In this document: positions 40,343 through 48,463 of the stretch, piece after piece
How the letters are laid out: each line of letters opens with the position of its first letter
Numbering within the stretch: position 1 is the first letter of the stretch
Origin: Pseudomonas sp.
Lineage (GTDB): Bacteria; Pseudomonadota; Gammaproteobacteria; Pseudomonadales; Pseudomonadaceae
Assembly: GCF_030684895.1 (NCBI RefSeq)
Contig: NZ_JAUXXP010000033.1
Location: 1-56,371 of the forward strand
Length of the DNA stretch: 56,371 nt
Reading direction: 5' to 3'
Notes under the pieces: model-generated
Seen by the model: only the letters and a program-made list of their open reading frames with translations
The model's database searches: none
What the model was told of the DNA's origin: nothing
Program-made: the position numbers and the translations under genes

Positions 40343-43062
40343 ATAGCCAATCGAAACCCCGTACGGGCAAATTACCGTTACTGCGCACCAAGCTGTTCCC
40401 CGCTGAGTCTGCCGGTCGGCCTTTGCTGGCCCGTGAGGCTCTGCTTGATCGGCTGTTCAAGGCCCGCGAGCAGCGCCTGATTCTGCTCAGCGCACCGGCC
40501 GGTTTCGGCAAGAGCACGGTGCTTAGCCAGTTCCGTCTGCGTTTGCTGGAGACTGGTGCGCGGGTGGCCTGGTTGTCCTGTGATGAAGCCGACAGCGAAC
40601 CGCAACGTCTGCTGCACTACCTGATCGCCGCGATAGAGGCGCAGCTGCCGGGCTTTGGTGCGAGTACCGCACGCCTGCTGCGTGATGACCTGAGCGTGCC
40701 CAATGAATTGTTGCTGGATTCGTTTATTGGCGATCTGAAAAAAGTCCAGGGTGACCTGTACCTGGTCTTCGATGACTTTCATCGGGTACGGCATGTCGAC
40801 CTAGGCCCGTTGGTCAATTACTTCGTCAAGCAGGTGCCGGCCAATGTGCGGATGATTGGCAGCACCCGCTACAAGCCGCGCTTTCTTGATGAGCAGCCGA
40901 TCATTTCGCCCTGGGCGCTGTGGATCAAGGCAGATGAGCTGCGGCTGACCCGAGGCGAGACCGAGGCCTATTTTCACGAACTCAAGCAATTGCAGCTGAG
41001 CTGCACCGAGCTGGATCTGCTGCACCAGCGCACCGAAGGCTGGATTACGGCATTGCACCTGGTGGCTCTGGCGTTGGCGCGGCACCCGGAGCGCAGCGGC
41101 TTTCTCGCTGGGCTGTCCGGCACCGAGCGCAATATTGCCGATTACCTGGCTGAGGATGTGCTAGACCACCTGCCGCAGGATCAGCAGCTGTTTCTCGACC
41201 AGACCTCGGTACTCGATGAGTTCAATGCCGAGTTGTGCAACGCCCTGACTGGCCGTACAGATGGCGCGCAGATGCTCAAGCGTCTGCAGACCGCTCAGCT
41301 GTTTATCATCGCGCTGGACGAGCAGGGCGAGTGGTTTCGCTATCACCATCTGTTTGCCGAGTTTCTCCAGGGTCGCCTGAGCCGGGCGGGTGACCCGACC
41401 CATCTGTTGCACGCCGCCGCCCGTTGGTGTGAAAGCCATGAGCTGACCGATAAGTCGGTCAAATACGCCTTGCGCGCGCGTGATTACGCCTTTGCCGCCG
41501 AGCTGCTGGAGCGCCAGGGCGCGACGCTGATTGCCGGCAATCAGGTGTACGGCATTCTGGCGATCCTCAAGGATGTGCCGTCGGAAGTGATTCGCGAACA
41601 CCCGGTGTTCCAGATTTTCTACGCCTGGCAGCTGGCCTTCGAGCAGAAGTACGCCGAGGCCGAAGCGCTGATCGAGGAGGTCAGCACGCGCCTGATGCAG
41701 GGGCGTGGCAAGCCGATGCACTTTGGCCTGGCGGTGCTGCTGGCGGTGGCTCAGGTGCTCAAGGCTTTGGTGCTGCTGTATCAGGACAAGCTGGAGGGCG
41801 CGCTGAAGGTGGCGCGGCACTGGCTCGCTCTGGTGCCGGATAACCAGCCGATTTTCCGCGCCAGCATGTCCTGCATTCAGGCCGCAGCCTATGCGCTGCT
41901 GGGCGAGTTCGGCGATGCGGCCAAGTCGATTGCGGTGGCGCGCGACAACCTGGAGCAGGCCGACAGCGAGTACCTGCATGCGGTGGCCAGCCTGATTGAG
42001 GCGCTGATCTGTAAGGAGATGGGCCAGCCTGAGCGCGGCCGGGTTTTGGCTGAGACTGCGCGGGCGCGGGTCGAGCAGGTGTTCGGCCGCCGCAGTCGGG
42101 TCGGTGGGCCGCTGGCCCTGGCCTATGCGGATTTGCTGTATGAGCAGGATCGGCATGCGGCGATTCTTGCCGAGTTGCCGCTGGCGACCACCTGGCGCGA
42201 TGTGGCCACGCCAATTGAGCTGATCAGTCGCGGCAAGTTGGTGATGGCCAAGGCGCGGTTCTTTGCCGGCGAGGGCGAGTCGGCCCTGGCGGAGTTGGAT
42301 GAATGGCTGGCGGGTTTGCATGGCCCAGGTTATGAGCGCGTCTACGCCCTGGGCATGAGCTGCAAGGTGCAGTTTCTGCTGTGGCTGCGTAAGCCCAATG
42401 AGGCCGAGCGCACCTGTCTGCAGTTGCAGCGCCATCTGGCGGTATTGCCGCCTGGCCGTTATGCCGATGCGGAAACCGTGCAGGTGTTGTCGGAGGCGCG
42501 TCTGGCCTTGTCCGAACGCCGTGCCGACAAGGCGCAAGCGGTGCTTGAGGCCTGCCTGGCCAAACAGACGGCCGAGCATCAGCGTGATCGGCGCCTGCGC
42601 CTTTCCTTGTTACTTTCTGTGGCGTACTGGCGCAAAGGTAACAGCGACAAGGCTTTTGCTTTGCTCAAAAGCACGGTCGAAGACGCCTGGGCCAGCGGTT
42701 ACCGGCGCATGTTTCTGGATGACGCACTCTGGCTGCTACCGCTCTGGGACGCCTGGCACAGTGCCGAACCCAAGCGCGCCAGTGCCTGGCAAGGGCTGGC
42801 CGAGCAGCTGCGCGAGCAATGCCGTCGGCTGTCTATCAATCTAGAAACTTTCGATGAAAATCAAGATGTTAGCCATCGTGAGCGGGAAATTCTGCGCTTT
42901 GTTGCGGCCGGTTTGTCGAACCGCGATATCGCCCAGGCGGTGCATTTGTCAGAGGCCACGATCAAATGGCACCTGCACAACCTGTTCGCCAAGCTGGGCG
43001 TGCGCAGCCGTACGCAAGCGGTATTGAAGGGCAAGAGCCTGGGCTTGTTGAGCGAGGCCTGA
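40339..43062 (+). CDS. MalT-like ATP-dependent LuxR-family regulator 2
   Basis: This 907-residue paralogue of the preceding regulator has the same layout: Walker A APAGFGKST (52-60), Walker B LYLVFDDFH, a helical sensor region and a LuxR-type helix-turn-helix at the C-terminus (VSHREREILRFVAAGLSNRDIA). The recognition helix region, KWHLHNLFAKLGVRSRTQA, is nearly the same as in regulator 1 (KWHLHNIYEKLKVRNRTQA), so the two may bind related sites or act together. Four-base ATGA overlap with the upstream gene shows translational coupling. The fil-like operon begins 244 bp downstream in the same direction and is the likely target. Confidence 0.9.
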   Translation: MNSQSKPRTGKLPLLRTKLFPAESAGRPLLAREALLDRLFKAREQRLILLSAPAGFGKSTVLSQFRLRLLETGARVAWLSCDEADSEPQRLLHYLIAAIEAQLPGFGASTARLLRDDLSVPNELLLDSFIGDLKKVQGDLYLVFDDFHRVRHVDLGPLVNYFVKQVPANVRMIGSTRYKPRFLDEQPIISPWALWIKADELRLTRGETEAYFHELKQLQLSCTELDLLHQRTEGWITALHLVALALARHPERSGFLAGLSGTERNIADYLAEDVLDHLPQDQQLFLDQTSVLDEFNAELCNALTGRTDGAQMLKRLQTAQLFIIALDEQGEWFRYHHLFAEFLQGRLSRAGDPTHLLHAAARWCESHELTDKSVKYALRARDYAFAAELLERQGATLIAGNQVYGILAILKDVPSEVIREHPVFQIFYAWQLAFEQKYAEAEALIEEVSTRLMQGRGKPMHFGLAVLLAVAQVLKALVLLYQDKLEGALKVARHWLALVPDNQPIFRASMSCIQAAAYALLGEFGDAAKSIAVARDNLEQADSEYLHAVASLIEALICKEMGQPERGRVLAETARARVEQVFGRRSRVGGPLALAYADLLYEQDRHAAILAELPLATTWRDVATPIELISRGKLVMAKARFFAGEGESALAELDEWLAGLHGPGYERVYALGMSCKVQFLLWLRKPNEAERTCLQLQRHLAVLPPGRYADAETVQVLSEARLALSERRADKAQAVLEACLAKQTAEHQRDRRLRLSLLLSVAYWRKGNSDKAFALLKSTVEDAWASGYRRMFLDDALWLLPLWDAWHSAEPKRASAWQGLAEQLREQCRRLSINLETFDENQDVSHREREILRFVAAGLSNRDIAQAVHLSEATIKWHLHNLFAKLGVRSRTQAVLKGKSLGLLSEA

Positions 43063-43306
43063 GCGTCGGCTGCCTGATTGGCGCTAGATGGGCGCTCCAT
43101 CCCTTGGATGGGCTGGCAGCCAGGGCATGCCCCAGTAGTTTTAACGTCAGGACGAGAAGCATGGTGCTTCACGATTCCAAGCCTGGCGCGAATAGGGAAG
43201 CAGTGTCAGACCTGGTGAGCGGCGCATGCCGCTGTAGCTGAGACGGACAGGAGTCCAGAGCAGCCTGCCGGGGACAACCCATTAGTGAACTGTGGAGACA
43301 ATAACA

Positions 43307-43735
43307 ATGAAAACCCTCAAGCAACTGGCCCTGGCCACCGCTGTTCTGGCTGTTCCTTTCATGGCTCAGGCTGAGCTCAAGGCCATGGACGACAGCTCCC
43401 TTTCCTCCGTGACTGGTCAGGCTGGTATCAGCATTTCCGGCAACTTCAACGGCAGCATCGGCAAGATCAGCTACATCGATGATGGTAATAGCCTGAATCT
43501 GGAAACTGTTGCCTTCACTGGTTTCAATATTTCTGATACGTCGCCGGTCATGGTCGACGTAGTGAGCACTGACATTGGCGGCACTCAAACCCAGCAACTG
43601 CAGATCAGCCTGCCGGCCATCACTGGCGAGCTGAGTGTCGGTGCCATCCGTCTTGGCACTGGTGCCAGCATTGGCGGCTTGGCGATCAACGATCTGAACA
43701 TGGCCGGCACCACCGTAAAAGTCTGGGGCCACTAA
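43307..43735 (+). CDS. Small secreted protein, FilA-like, with a leader-like TGQAG motif
   Basis: This 142-residue protein has a clear Sec signal peptide (1-22, MKTLKQLALATAVLAVPFMAQA). The mature start is ELKAMDDSSLSSVTGQAGISI, followed by a beta-rich region with repeated Gly, Ser and Thr (FNGSIGKISYIDDG; ITGELSVGAIRLGTG). I associate this N-terminal pattern with FilA/DUF6160-type surface proteins of Acinetobacter and Pseudomonas, though not firmly. It may be a filament or surface-layer subunit. The ATG at 43307 has GGAG nine bases upstream; an ATG at 43292 is also in frame. A terminator 30 bases after the stop probably makes it more abundant than the downstream genes. Confidence 0.8.
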   Translation: MKTLKQLALATAVLAVPFMAQAELKAMDDSSLSSVTGQAGISISGNFNGSIGKISYIDDGNSLNLETVAFTGFNISDTSPVMVDVVSTDIGGTQTQQLQISLPAITGELSVGAIRLGTGASIGGLAINDLNMAGTTVKVWGH

Positions 43736-43764
43736 GTTCGCTTAGTTGTTGCGTGTGATGAAAG

Positions 43765-43795
43765 GTCTTACCGGCTTCGGCCGGTAGGGCTTTTC
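43765..43795 (+). terminator. Terminator or attenuator with UUCG loop after the FilA-like gene
   Basis: A stem of about 10 bp (CTTACCGGC / GCCGGTAGG with one G-T pair) closes a C(UUCG)G tetraloop and is followed by TTTTCTC. The next gene starts 29 bases later with no clear promoter between, so this is probably a partial terminator inside the operon. Confidence 0.78.
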
Positions 43796-43823
43796 TCTTG
43801 CCGGATAGGAGTGCGGTGGGCGA

Positions 43824-44585
43824 ATGATCGAGATTCTGCTGGGCAGTTTGATCGGCGTATGGGGCTTTACCGAGGCGGTGGATACCAAACCGCCGGCACC
43901 GGGTACCGTGCATATCAATCAGTATTTGCTGCCAAACGGGCCTTTGCGTGAGACGGTGACGCTTGAACCGATGAGCCAGTTGCAGTTTCGCAATGTGATT
44001 CGTCAGGCTTATGACTACAGTTGCGGTTCTGCCGCCTTGACCACGCTGCTGGATTATTTTCTCGGTCGTAATTTGCAGGAACGCCAGGTAATGGAGGGCT
44101 TGCTGCAGTTTGGTGAGGCCGACAAGATCGTTGAGCGACGCGGTTTTTCCCTGCTCGACATGAAGCGCTTTGTTACGGCGCTGGGCTACAAGAGTGGTGG
44201 CTTTCGCGCGGCTTTTGCCGATCTCGACGCACTTGAGCATCCGGCCATCGTGCCGATTGAATATGCCGGCTTCAAACACTTTGTGGTGGTGCGCGATGTG
44301 TACAACGACCATGTGTTTGTCGCGGACCCGGCGCTGGGCAATATCAGCTTTACCCGTACACGTTTTGAGGAAATCTGGGATCAGAACGTACTGTTCGTGA
44401 TTTTCCCCAGCGGTAATGAACCGCCGAATGCCCTGGCCTTGAGCGAGCAGGATTTGCGCATCATTGATGACCGCACCGTCAGCTTGCTGGCATTTCGTGA
44501 GTTCCCACAAATGACCAAATTTACCGAAAACCAAGCCACAGAGCTGGGTTCCGGTGGCGATATTCGCTATATCCGACGCAAGTAA
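43824..44585 (+). CDS. C39-family cysteine peptidase, probably exported (FilB-like)
   Basis: This 253-residue stand-alone peptidase has all the papain-like active-site residues: Gln61 and Cys67 in RQAYDYSCGSAAL (six apart, as in papain), His152 in FKHFVVV and Asp168 in VADPALG. C39 peptidases usually sit on ABC exporters and remove double-glycine leaders in the cytoplasm. Here there is no transporter domain, and the N-terminal stretch MIEILLGSLIGVWGF looks like a short signal or anchor, so it may work in the periplasm. Its place directly after the FilA-like gene makes that protein a likely substrate. Confidence 0.85.
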   Translation: MIEILLGSLIGVWGFTEAVDTKPPAPGTVHINQYLLPNGPLRETVTLEPMSQLQFRNVIRQAYDYSCGSAALTTLLDYFLGRNLQERQVMEGLLQFGEADKIVERRGFSLLDMKRFVTALGYKSGGFRAAFADLDALEHPAIVPIEYAGFKHFVVVRDVYNDHVFVADPALGNISFTRTRFEEIWDQNVLFVIFPSGNEPPNALALSEQDLRIIDDRTVSLLAFREFPQMTKFTENQATELGSGGDIRYIRRK

Positions 44586-44623
44586 AACGCCCGGCATAAC
44601 AATAAATATTTGGGGGCTGCGCC

Positions 44624-45631
44624 ATGAGAGTTTTGCATTATGTATGGCTGGCCATGCTAGCAGGGGCTGCCAGTTCAGCGGTATTTGCCGACGAGCCGAG
44701 CTCGGTCGATCAGGCACGTGAAGCATTGAGCAAGCAGGATGATGACGCCGACAGCGCCAAGGCCCTGGAAGAGGTGTTTCAGGCCGCGGAAAAAAGCTAC
44801 ACCCTGCTAAAAAAAGGCGAGCGAACCCTGACCTATGGTTTCGATTACTCGCTGCTGCGCGATACGGTTATCGAGACTGTGCGCACCGGCAACAACGTAT
44901 TCAGTGTGATTGGCCAGAGCGAGGCGCAGCACACCTTCACCAACTCGTTCACCTTCGATTATGGCGTGTGGGATAACCTGACCTTCAGCGTGCGTCTGCC
45001 CATGGTCGCCAAGTACGACACCGAGCGTGACCTGAATGCCTACAGCCTGGGCGATATCTCCGCCAGTCTGCGTTGGCAGCCGTGGACCTCCTTGCGCGGC
45101 AAGCCGGTGACTACCCTGTATGCGACCTTGGGATTGCCAACTGGCAACAGCCCCTACGACATCAACTCCCAGAGTGACCTGTCTACGGGCAGCGGTACCT
45201 ACAGCCTGGGCGTCGGCGCGAATATGTCCTACGTGATCGACCCGGTCGTGTTGTTCGGCTCGCTCGGATACACCTACAACATGCCCATTACCGGCATTGG
45301 CCAGGTACGTGGCGGGCGTTTGCTCGAAGAGGTCGATCCGGGCTCATCATTCTCCCTGAGCATGGGCTTTGCCTATGCGCTGTCCTATGACGTGTCGCTG
45401 GCAACCTCCTACCAGATGTCGCACTCGCTAAAACCTACCTTCACCTTCGCCGACGGCGAAGCCGAGGGACGCGGGCAAACCAGTGCGGTGATGAACTTCT
45501 CGTTGGGCTTGCGTACTTCACCGGATCGCATTGTCAACGTCAGTGCCGGTTTCGGTATGACCGAGGATTCGCCCGATGTGCTGTTGGGCATCTCCATGCC
45601 TTTGGATATCAAAGGCCTGAAGGCCGAATAA
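44624..45631 (+). CDS. Outer-membrane beta-barrel protein, transporter-like (FilC-like)
   Basis: This 335-residue protein has a signal peptide (1-22, ending VFA), then a charged, probably helical segment (DQAREALSKQDDDADSAKALEEVFQAAEKSY, here split by its acidic centre at about 35-45). From about residue 65 it shows alternating strands typical of an outer-membrane barrel (TFTNSFTFDYGVWDNLTFSVRLP). It resembles the family annotated as 'transporter' or meta-pathway phenol-degradation-like proteins. The fil-like operon position suggests a surface export or anchoring role, but the substrate is not evident. It lies 38 bp after the peptidase gene. Confidence 0.8.
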   Translation: MRVLHYVWLAMLAGAASSAVFADEPSSVDQAREALSKQDDDADSAKALEEVFQAAEKSYTLLKKGERTLTYGFDYSLLRDTVIETVRTGNNVFSVIGQSEAQHTFTNSFTFDYGVWDNLTFSVRLPMVAKYDTERDLNAYSLGDISASLRWQPWTSLRGKPVTTLYATLGLPTGNSPYDINSQSDLSTGSGTYSLGVGANMSYVIDPVVLFGSLGYTYNMPITGIGQVRGGRLLEEVDPGSSFSLSMGFAYALSYDVSLATSYQMSHSLKPTFTFADGEAEGRGQTSAVMNFSLGLRTSPDRIVNVSAGFGMTEDSPDVLLGISMPLDIKGLKAE

Positions 45632-45649
45632 ACGCGAGCGAATCTTCTT

Positions 45650-47242
45650 ATGAACACGCGAATTTCGCTGCTAACGCAGGCGATTTTTTGGGCTGCTTCG
45701 CTCTGCTGCGGCCTTGCCCAGGCACAATTGGCGCAGAACCTGACGATTGGCAGCCCCAAGGCCATGGCGTTAGGCAATGCGGTAACGGCTGATTTCACCG
45801 GTATCGATGCGGTGCATTACAACCCGGCAGCCCTGAGCAAACTCAAAGGGCGGCAGACGACGATCAAGTTCATTACGGGGATGATGGATATTCGCGCCGA
45901 GTTCGATGCGCCGGCCGGTTATGGCAGCAACTTTCTTGGCCTGAGTAACGACTCGGTGGCCAACTCATCCAGCCGCGCAGGTGCCGCGATGATGTACCTG
46001 CCAGGTGTGGGTGGCGCCACTGAATTGCCGATGCTGTTTGCGCCTCTGGCTGGGCTGTCCATCACACCGCCAGGCTCCAAACTGACCTTCGCCACCAATA
46101 TGTACACGCCGCAGGCGCTTGGCTTTGCCCGTGATGACGATGACCCGGGGCGCTATCAGGGCAAGGAGTTGGTGATCCAGCGCCTGACCTATTTCTCGCC
46201 CTCACTGGCATATCAGGTCAACGATGAGCTGTCGCTGGGGCTGTCTATCGGCTTTTCCCATCAAGCCATGGCGCTTAATCAGGATTTCCGCGCGCCGGGC
46301 ATTCTCACCGGCTTTGTGGGGGTGGCTCAGGACGCCTTATGTCTTGTGGATGGCAACCCGTTTGAAATATTCCTAAATATCTGTGGCGGCGAACTGGGAC
46401 CCTTCACCGACATTGCCAATATCGACATCGACATGCAGCAGACCCTTTCGCCAACCTGGAACGTCGGTTTTCTCTGGGAGCCGACCAACTGGTTTGCCCT
46501 GGGCGCGGTGTACCAGAGCGAGGCCAAGATGCGCTTGAAAGGGCGCTATGTGGTGGATTACTCGGAGAACTGGCAGGGCTTCTGGCAGGGCCTGGACAGC
46601 TCGTTTATCGGCGCGGTGTTCAACAGCCTGACGCCCGATGGTTTGTTCGATAAAGAGCAGGGCAACGTCTCGTTGAACATGACTTATCCGGCGCACTTTG
46701 CCACGGGCATCAAGCTCAAGCCGCATAAGCGCTGGCAGATCAACCTGGATGTGAAGTGGACCGACTATGCGGCCTGGGACAAGTTCGAGCTGGAGTTTGA
46801 TCGCCAGCTGGATATTCTGACCATCGCCAGCCTGTTCTCCCCGGAGAACGCCACCTCGACAAGTATCATTCTTGACCGTGGTTATGAGTCGGTCTGGAGT
46901 TGGGCGGTCGGTGTTGAATATCAGGTTAATGACCGCCTCAGCCTGCGTATGGGCTATGAGCCAAGGCCGTCAGCCATTCCTGGTAACAAGGCCGATGTGC
47001 TGGCGCCTTTGGGTGATGCCAAGCTCTATGGTCTCGGTCTGGGTTACCAGTGGGATAAGGACACCGTGATCGACCTGGGTTTCAACTACCTGGTCAGCAA
47101 GCAGGACATCCCGGCGCGTTCCAGTTGCAACATCAACTGCTCATCCATCGACAGCATGGTGTACAACCCCTATGCCGATCTGGATGTTAAAACCAGCGTC
47201 AAAGCCTATGTGCTGGCGTTAACCTATCGCACCACGTTCTAG
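45650..47242 (+). CDS. FadL/OmpP1-type outer-membrane protein (FilD-like)
   Basis: This 530-residue predicted 14-strand barrel belongs to the FadL family of transporters for hydrophobic molecules. The signal peptide is about 1-26 (ending AQA). The usual FadL start follows (GSPKAMALGNAVTADFTGIDAVHYNPAAL), with motifs such as GSKLTFATNMYTPQALG and LSLGLSIGFSHQAMALN. A cysteine pair in SCNINCSSI near the C-terminus could form a loop disulfide. It ends in TYRTTF with the terminal Phe needed for barrel insertion. It is 18 bp after the previous gene, with a weak ribosome binding site. Confidence 0.85.
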   Translation: MNTRISLLTQAIFWAASLCCGLAQAQLAQNLTIGSPKAMALGNAVTADFTGIDAVHYNPAALSKLKGRQTTIKFITGMMDIRAEFDAPAGYGSNFLGLSNDSVANSSSRAGAAMMYLPGVGGATELPMLFAPLAGLSITPPGSKLTFATNMYTPQALGFARDDDDPGRYQGKELVIQRLTYFSPSLAYQVNDELSLGLSIGFSHQAMALNQDFRAPGILTGFVGVAQDALCLVDGNPFEIFLNICGGELGPFTDIANIDIDMQQTLSPTWNVGFLWEPTNWFALGAVYQSEAKMRLKGRYVVDYSENWQGFWQGLDSSFIGAVFNSLTPDGLFDKEQGNVSLNMTYPAHFATGIKLKPHKRWQINLDVKWTDYAAWDKFELEFDRQLDILTIASLFSPENATSTSIILDRGYESVWSWAVGVEYQVNDRLSLRMGYEPRPSAIPGNKADVLAPLGDAKLYGLGLGYQWDKDTVIDLGFNYLVSKQDIPARSSCNINCSSIDSMVYNPYADLDVKTSVKAYVLALTYRTTF

Positions 47243-47251
47243 GGTTCTGTC

Positions 47252-48400
47252 ATGCGCATTGTGCTGATGCTGATAGGGTTTTTGGCGGCTACACAGGCCA
47301 GCGCCAGCGGCCGCTACCTGACCTGGGTCGATGACCAGGGGCGGGTGCACAACAGCTTTGTCGACAACCGCTATATGGCCCATCAACGCACGGCTGCCGG
47401 CAATATCCAGCGCAGCGATCAGGCGCGCTTGAATGAAGGTGAGGCCGCCGTCTGGCCTGGTAGCAAGAGCAGTGGTGAGAGCAAGCGGCGCTATTTCACC
47501 TGGGTGGATGCCAACGGCAATCTGCAGAACAGCTTCTATGCCGGCCAGCAGGTGCAAGCTGGCGGCAATGAAATTGTTTTGGGGACGGGTGAGCGCTCCA
47601 GTGCCTACATCAGCTCGGATGTGTTGGAAGGGCGCGATTTTGCCCGTGATGAGCAAGATGGTCGCTACTTTACCTGGGTCGATGAGCAGGGGCGTATGCG
47701 CAACTCCAAAGTGCCCCCCAAAGGAGCCAAACAGCCAACGCCAACCTTGCACAATGTGCCGCTTACCCAGGGCCGCGAAATCACCTTTGAGGGTAAGCCG
47801 CAGGCTTTGCCGGGGCTGGATGGGCAACCCACCGCGGCTATGCAGGCCTTGCTGGCTGGAACCGAGGCAAAGACTGGTGGGCGTTATCAGGAACTGGTCG
47901 AGCGTTGTTGTGGGCAATTGGCCGAGGGTGATTTCACCCCTCTTAGTGCCGCTGAGCCCCGTTATGAAGAGCTAAATCGCTTTTCACCCAGCCTGGATTT
48001 CCCCATGGGCAAGAGCTACTACGCCGCCCTGAAACTGCCACGCTCGCAGTACGACTTCGGTTTGCGCATTCGCAGCTTTGCCAACAAACAGGTGGCCTAT
48101 CCGTCCTTGCTGTTCCTTGATCAAGCCAAGCAGCCAACGCGCCTGGTCAGCGATGCGGTGTACCAGCTGCACGCGGAAACCTGGTATCGCTATGCCTTTA
48201 TCGAGGGCACTGTGCCGGTGCGAGCCGCTGCGGGTGAGCACTATGTGCTGCTGCTAACCACAGATGAAGACCGCAGCCTGCAAACCCTGGACAACAAACC
48301 CTTCAAGCGCCCCTTGCAGGCGCTGGCGCTCGATGAGGCGGGTATGCAGAGCCACGCCCACAGTGATGAAGGCGCGTTTGAGTTGGCGATTGTGCGTTAG
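47252..48400 (+). CDS. Secreted protein with three TWVD repeats and a MalM-like C-terminus (FilE-like)
   Basis: This 382-residue exported protein (signal about 1-18) has three copies of an 18-residue motif, GRYxTWVDxxGRxxNSxx, at 20-37, 79-96 and 137-154. The motif resembles DUF4124. The C-terminal part (about 245-382: FSPSLDFPMGKSYYAALKLP, LRIRSFANKQVAYPSLLFLD) resembles MalM, the periplasmic maltose-operon protein. A Cys pair occurs at RCCGQ. The function is unknown; MalM-like domains may bind surface structures. It is nine bases after the FadL-like gene and is the last gene before the terminator. Confidence 0.8.
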   Translation: MRIVLMLIGFLAATQASASGRYLTWVDDQGRVHNSFVDNRYMAHQRTAAGNIQRSDQARLNEGEAAVWPGSKSSGESKRRYFTWVDANGNLQNSFYAGQQVQAGGNEIVLGTGERSSAYISSDVLEGRDFARDEQDGRYFTWVDEQGRMRNSKVPPKGAKQPTPTLHNVPLTQGREITFEGKPQALPGLDGQPTAAMQALLAGTEAKTGGRYQELVERCCGQLAEGDFTPLSAAEPRYEELNRFSPSLDFPMGKSYYAALKLPRSQYDFGLRIRSFANKQVAYPSLLFLDQAKQPTRLVSDAVYQLHAETWYRYAFIEGTVPVRAAAGEHYVLLLTTDEDRSLQTLDNKPFKRPLQALALDEAGMQSHAHSDEGAFELAIVR

Positions 48401-48421
48401 CGACGCCATAAAGCCGTCATA

Positions 48422-48449
48422 AAAAATCCCGGAAAAGTCCGGGATTTTT
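48422..48449. terminator. Bidirectional terminator after the fil-like operon
   Basis: A 12-bp stem AAAAATCCCGGA / TCCGGGATTTTT with loop AAAG can terminate both the fil-like operon (plus) and the ATP-grasp operon (minus). Confidence 0.9.
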
Positions 48450-48463
48450 AGTCATCGGATCAA

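Noticed and set aside
41161..42579. 472-codon frame antisense to the second MalT-like regulator (and 394 codons at 39038-40222 antisense to the first)
   Set aside because: Both mirror leucine-rich helical coding sequence; Gln/His/Arg-rich composition is typical of antisense GC-rich frames.
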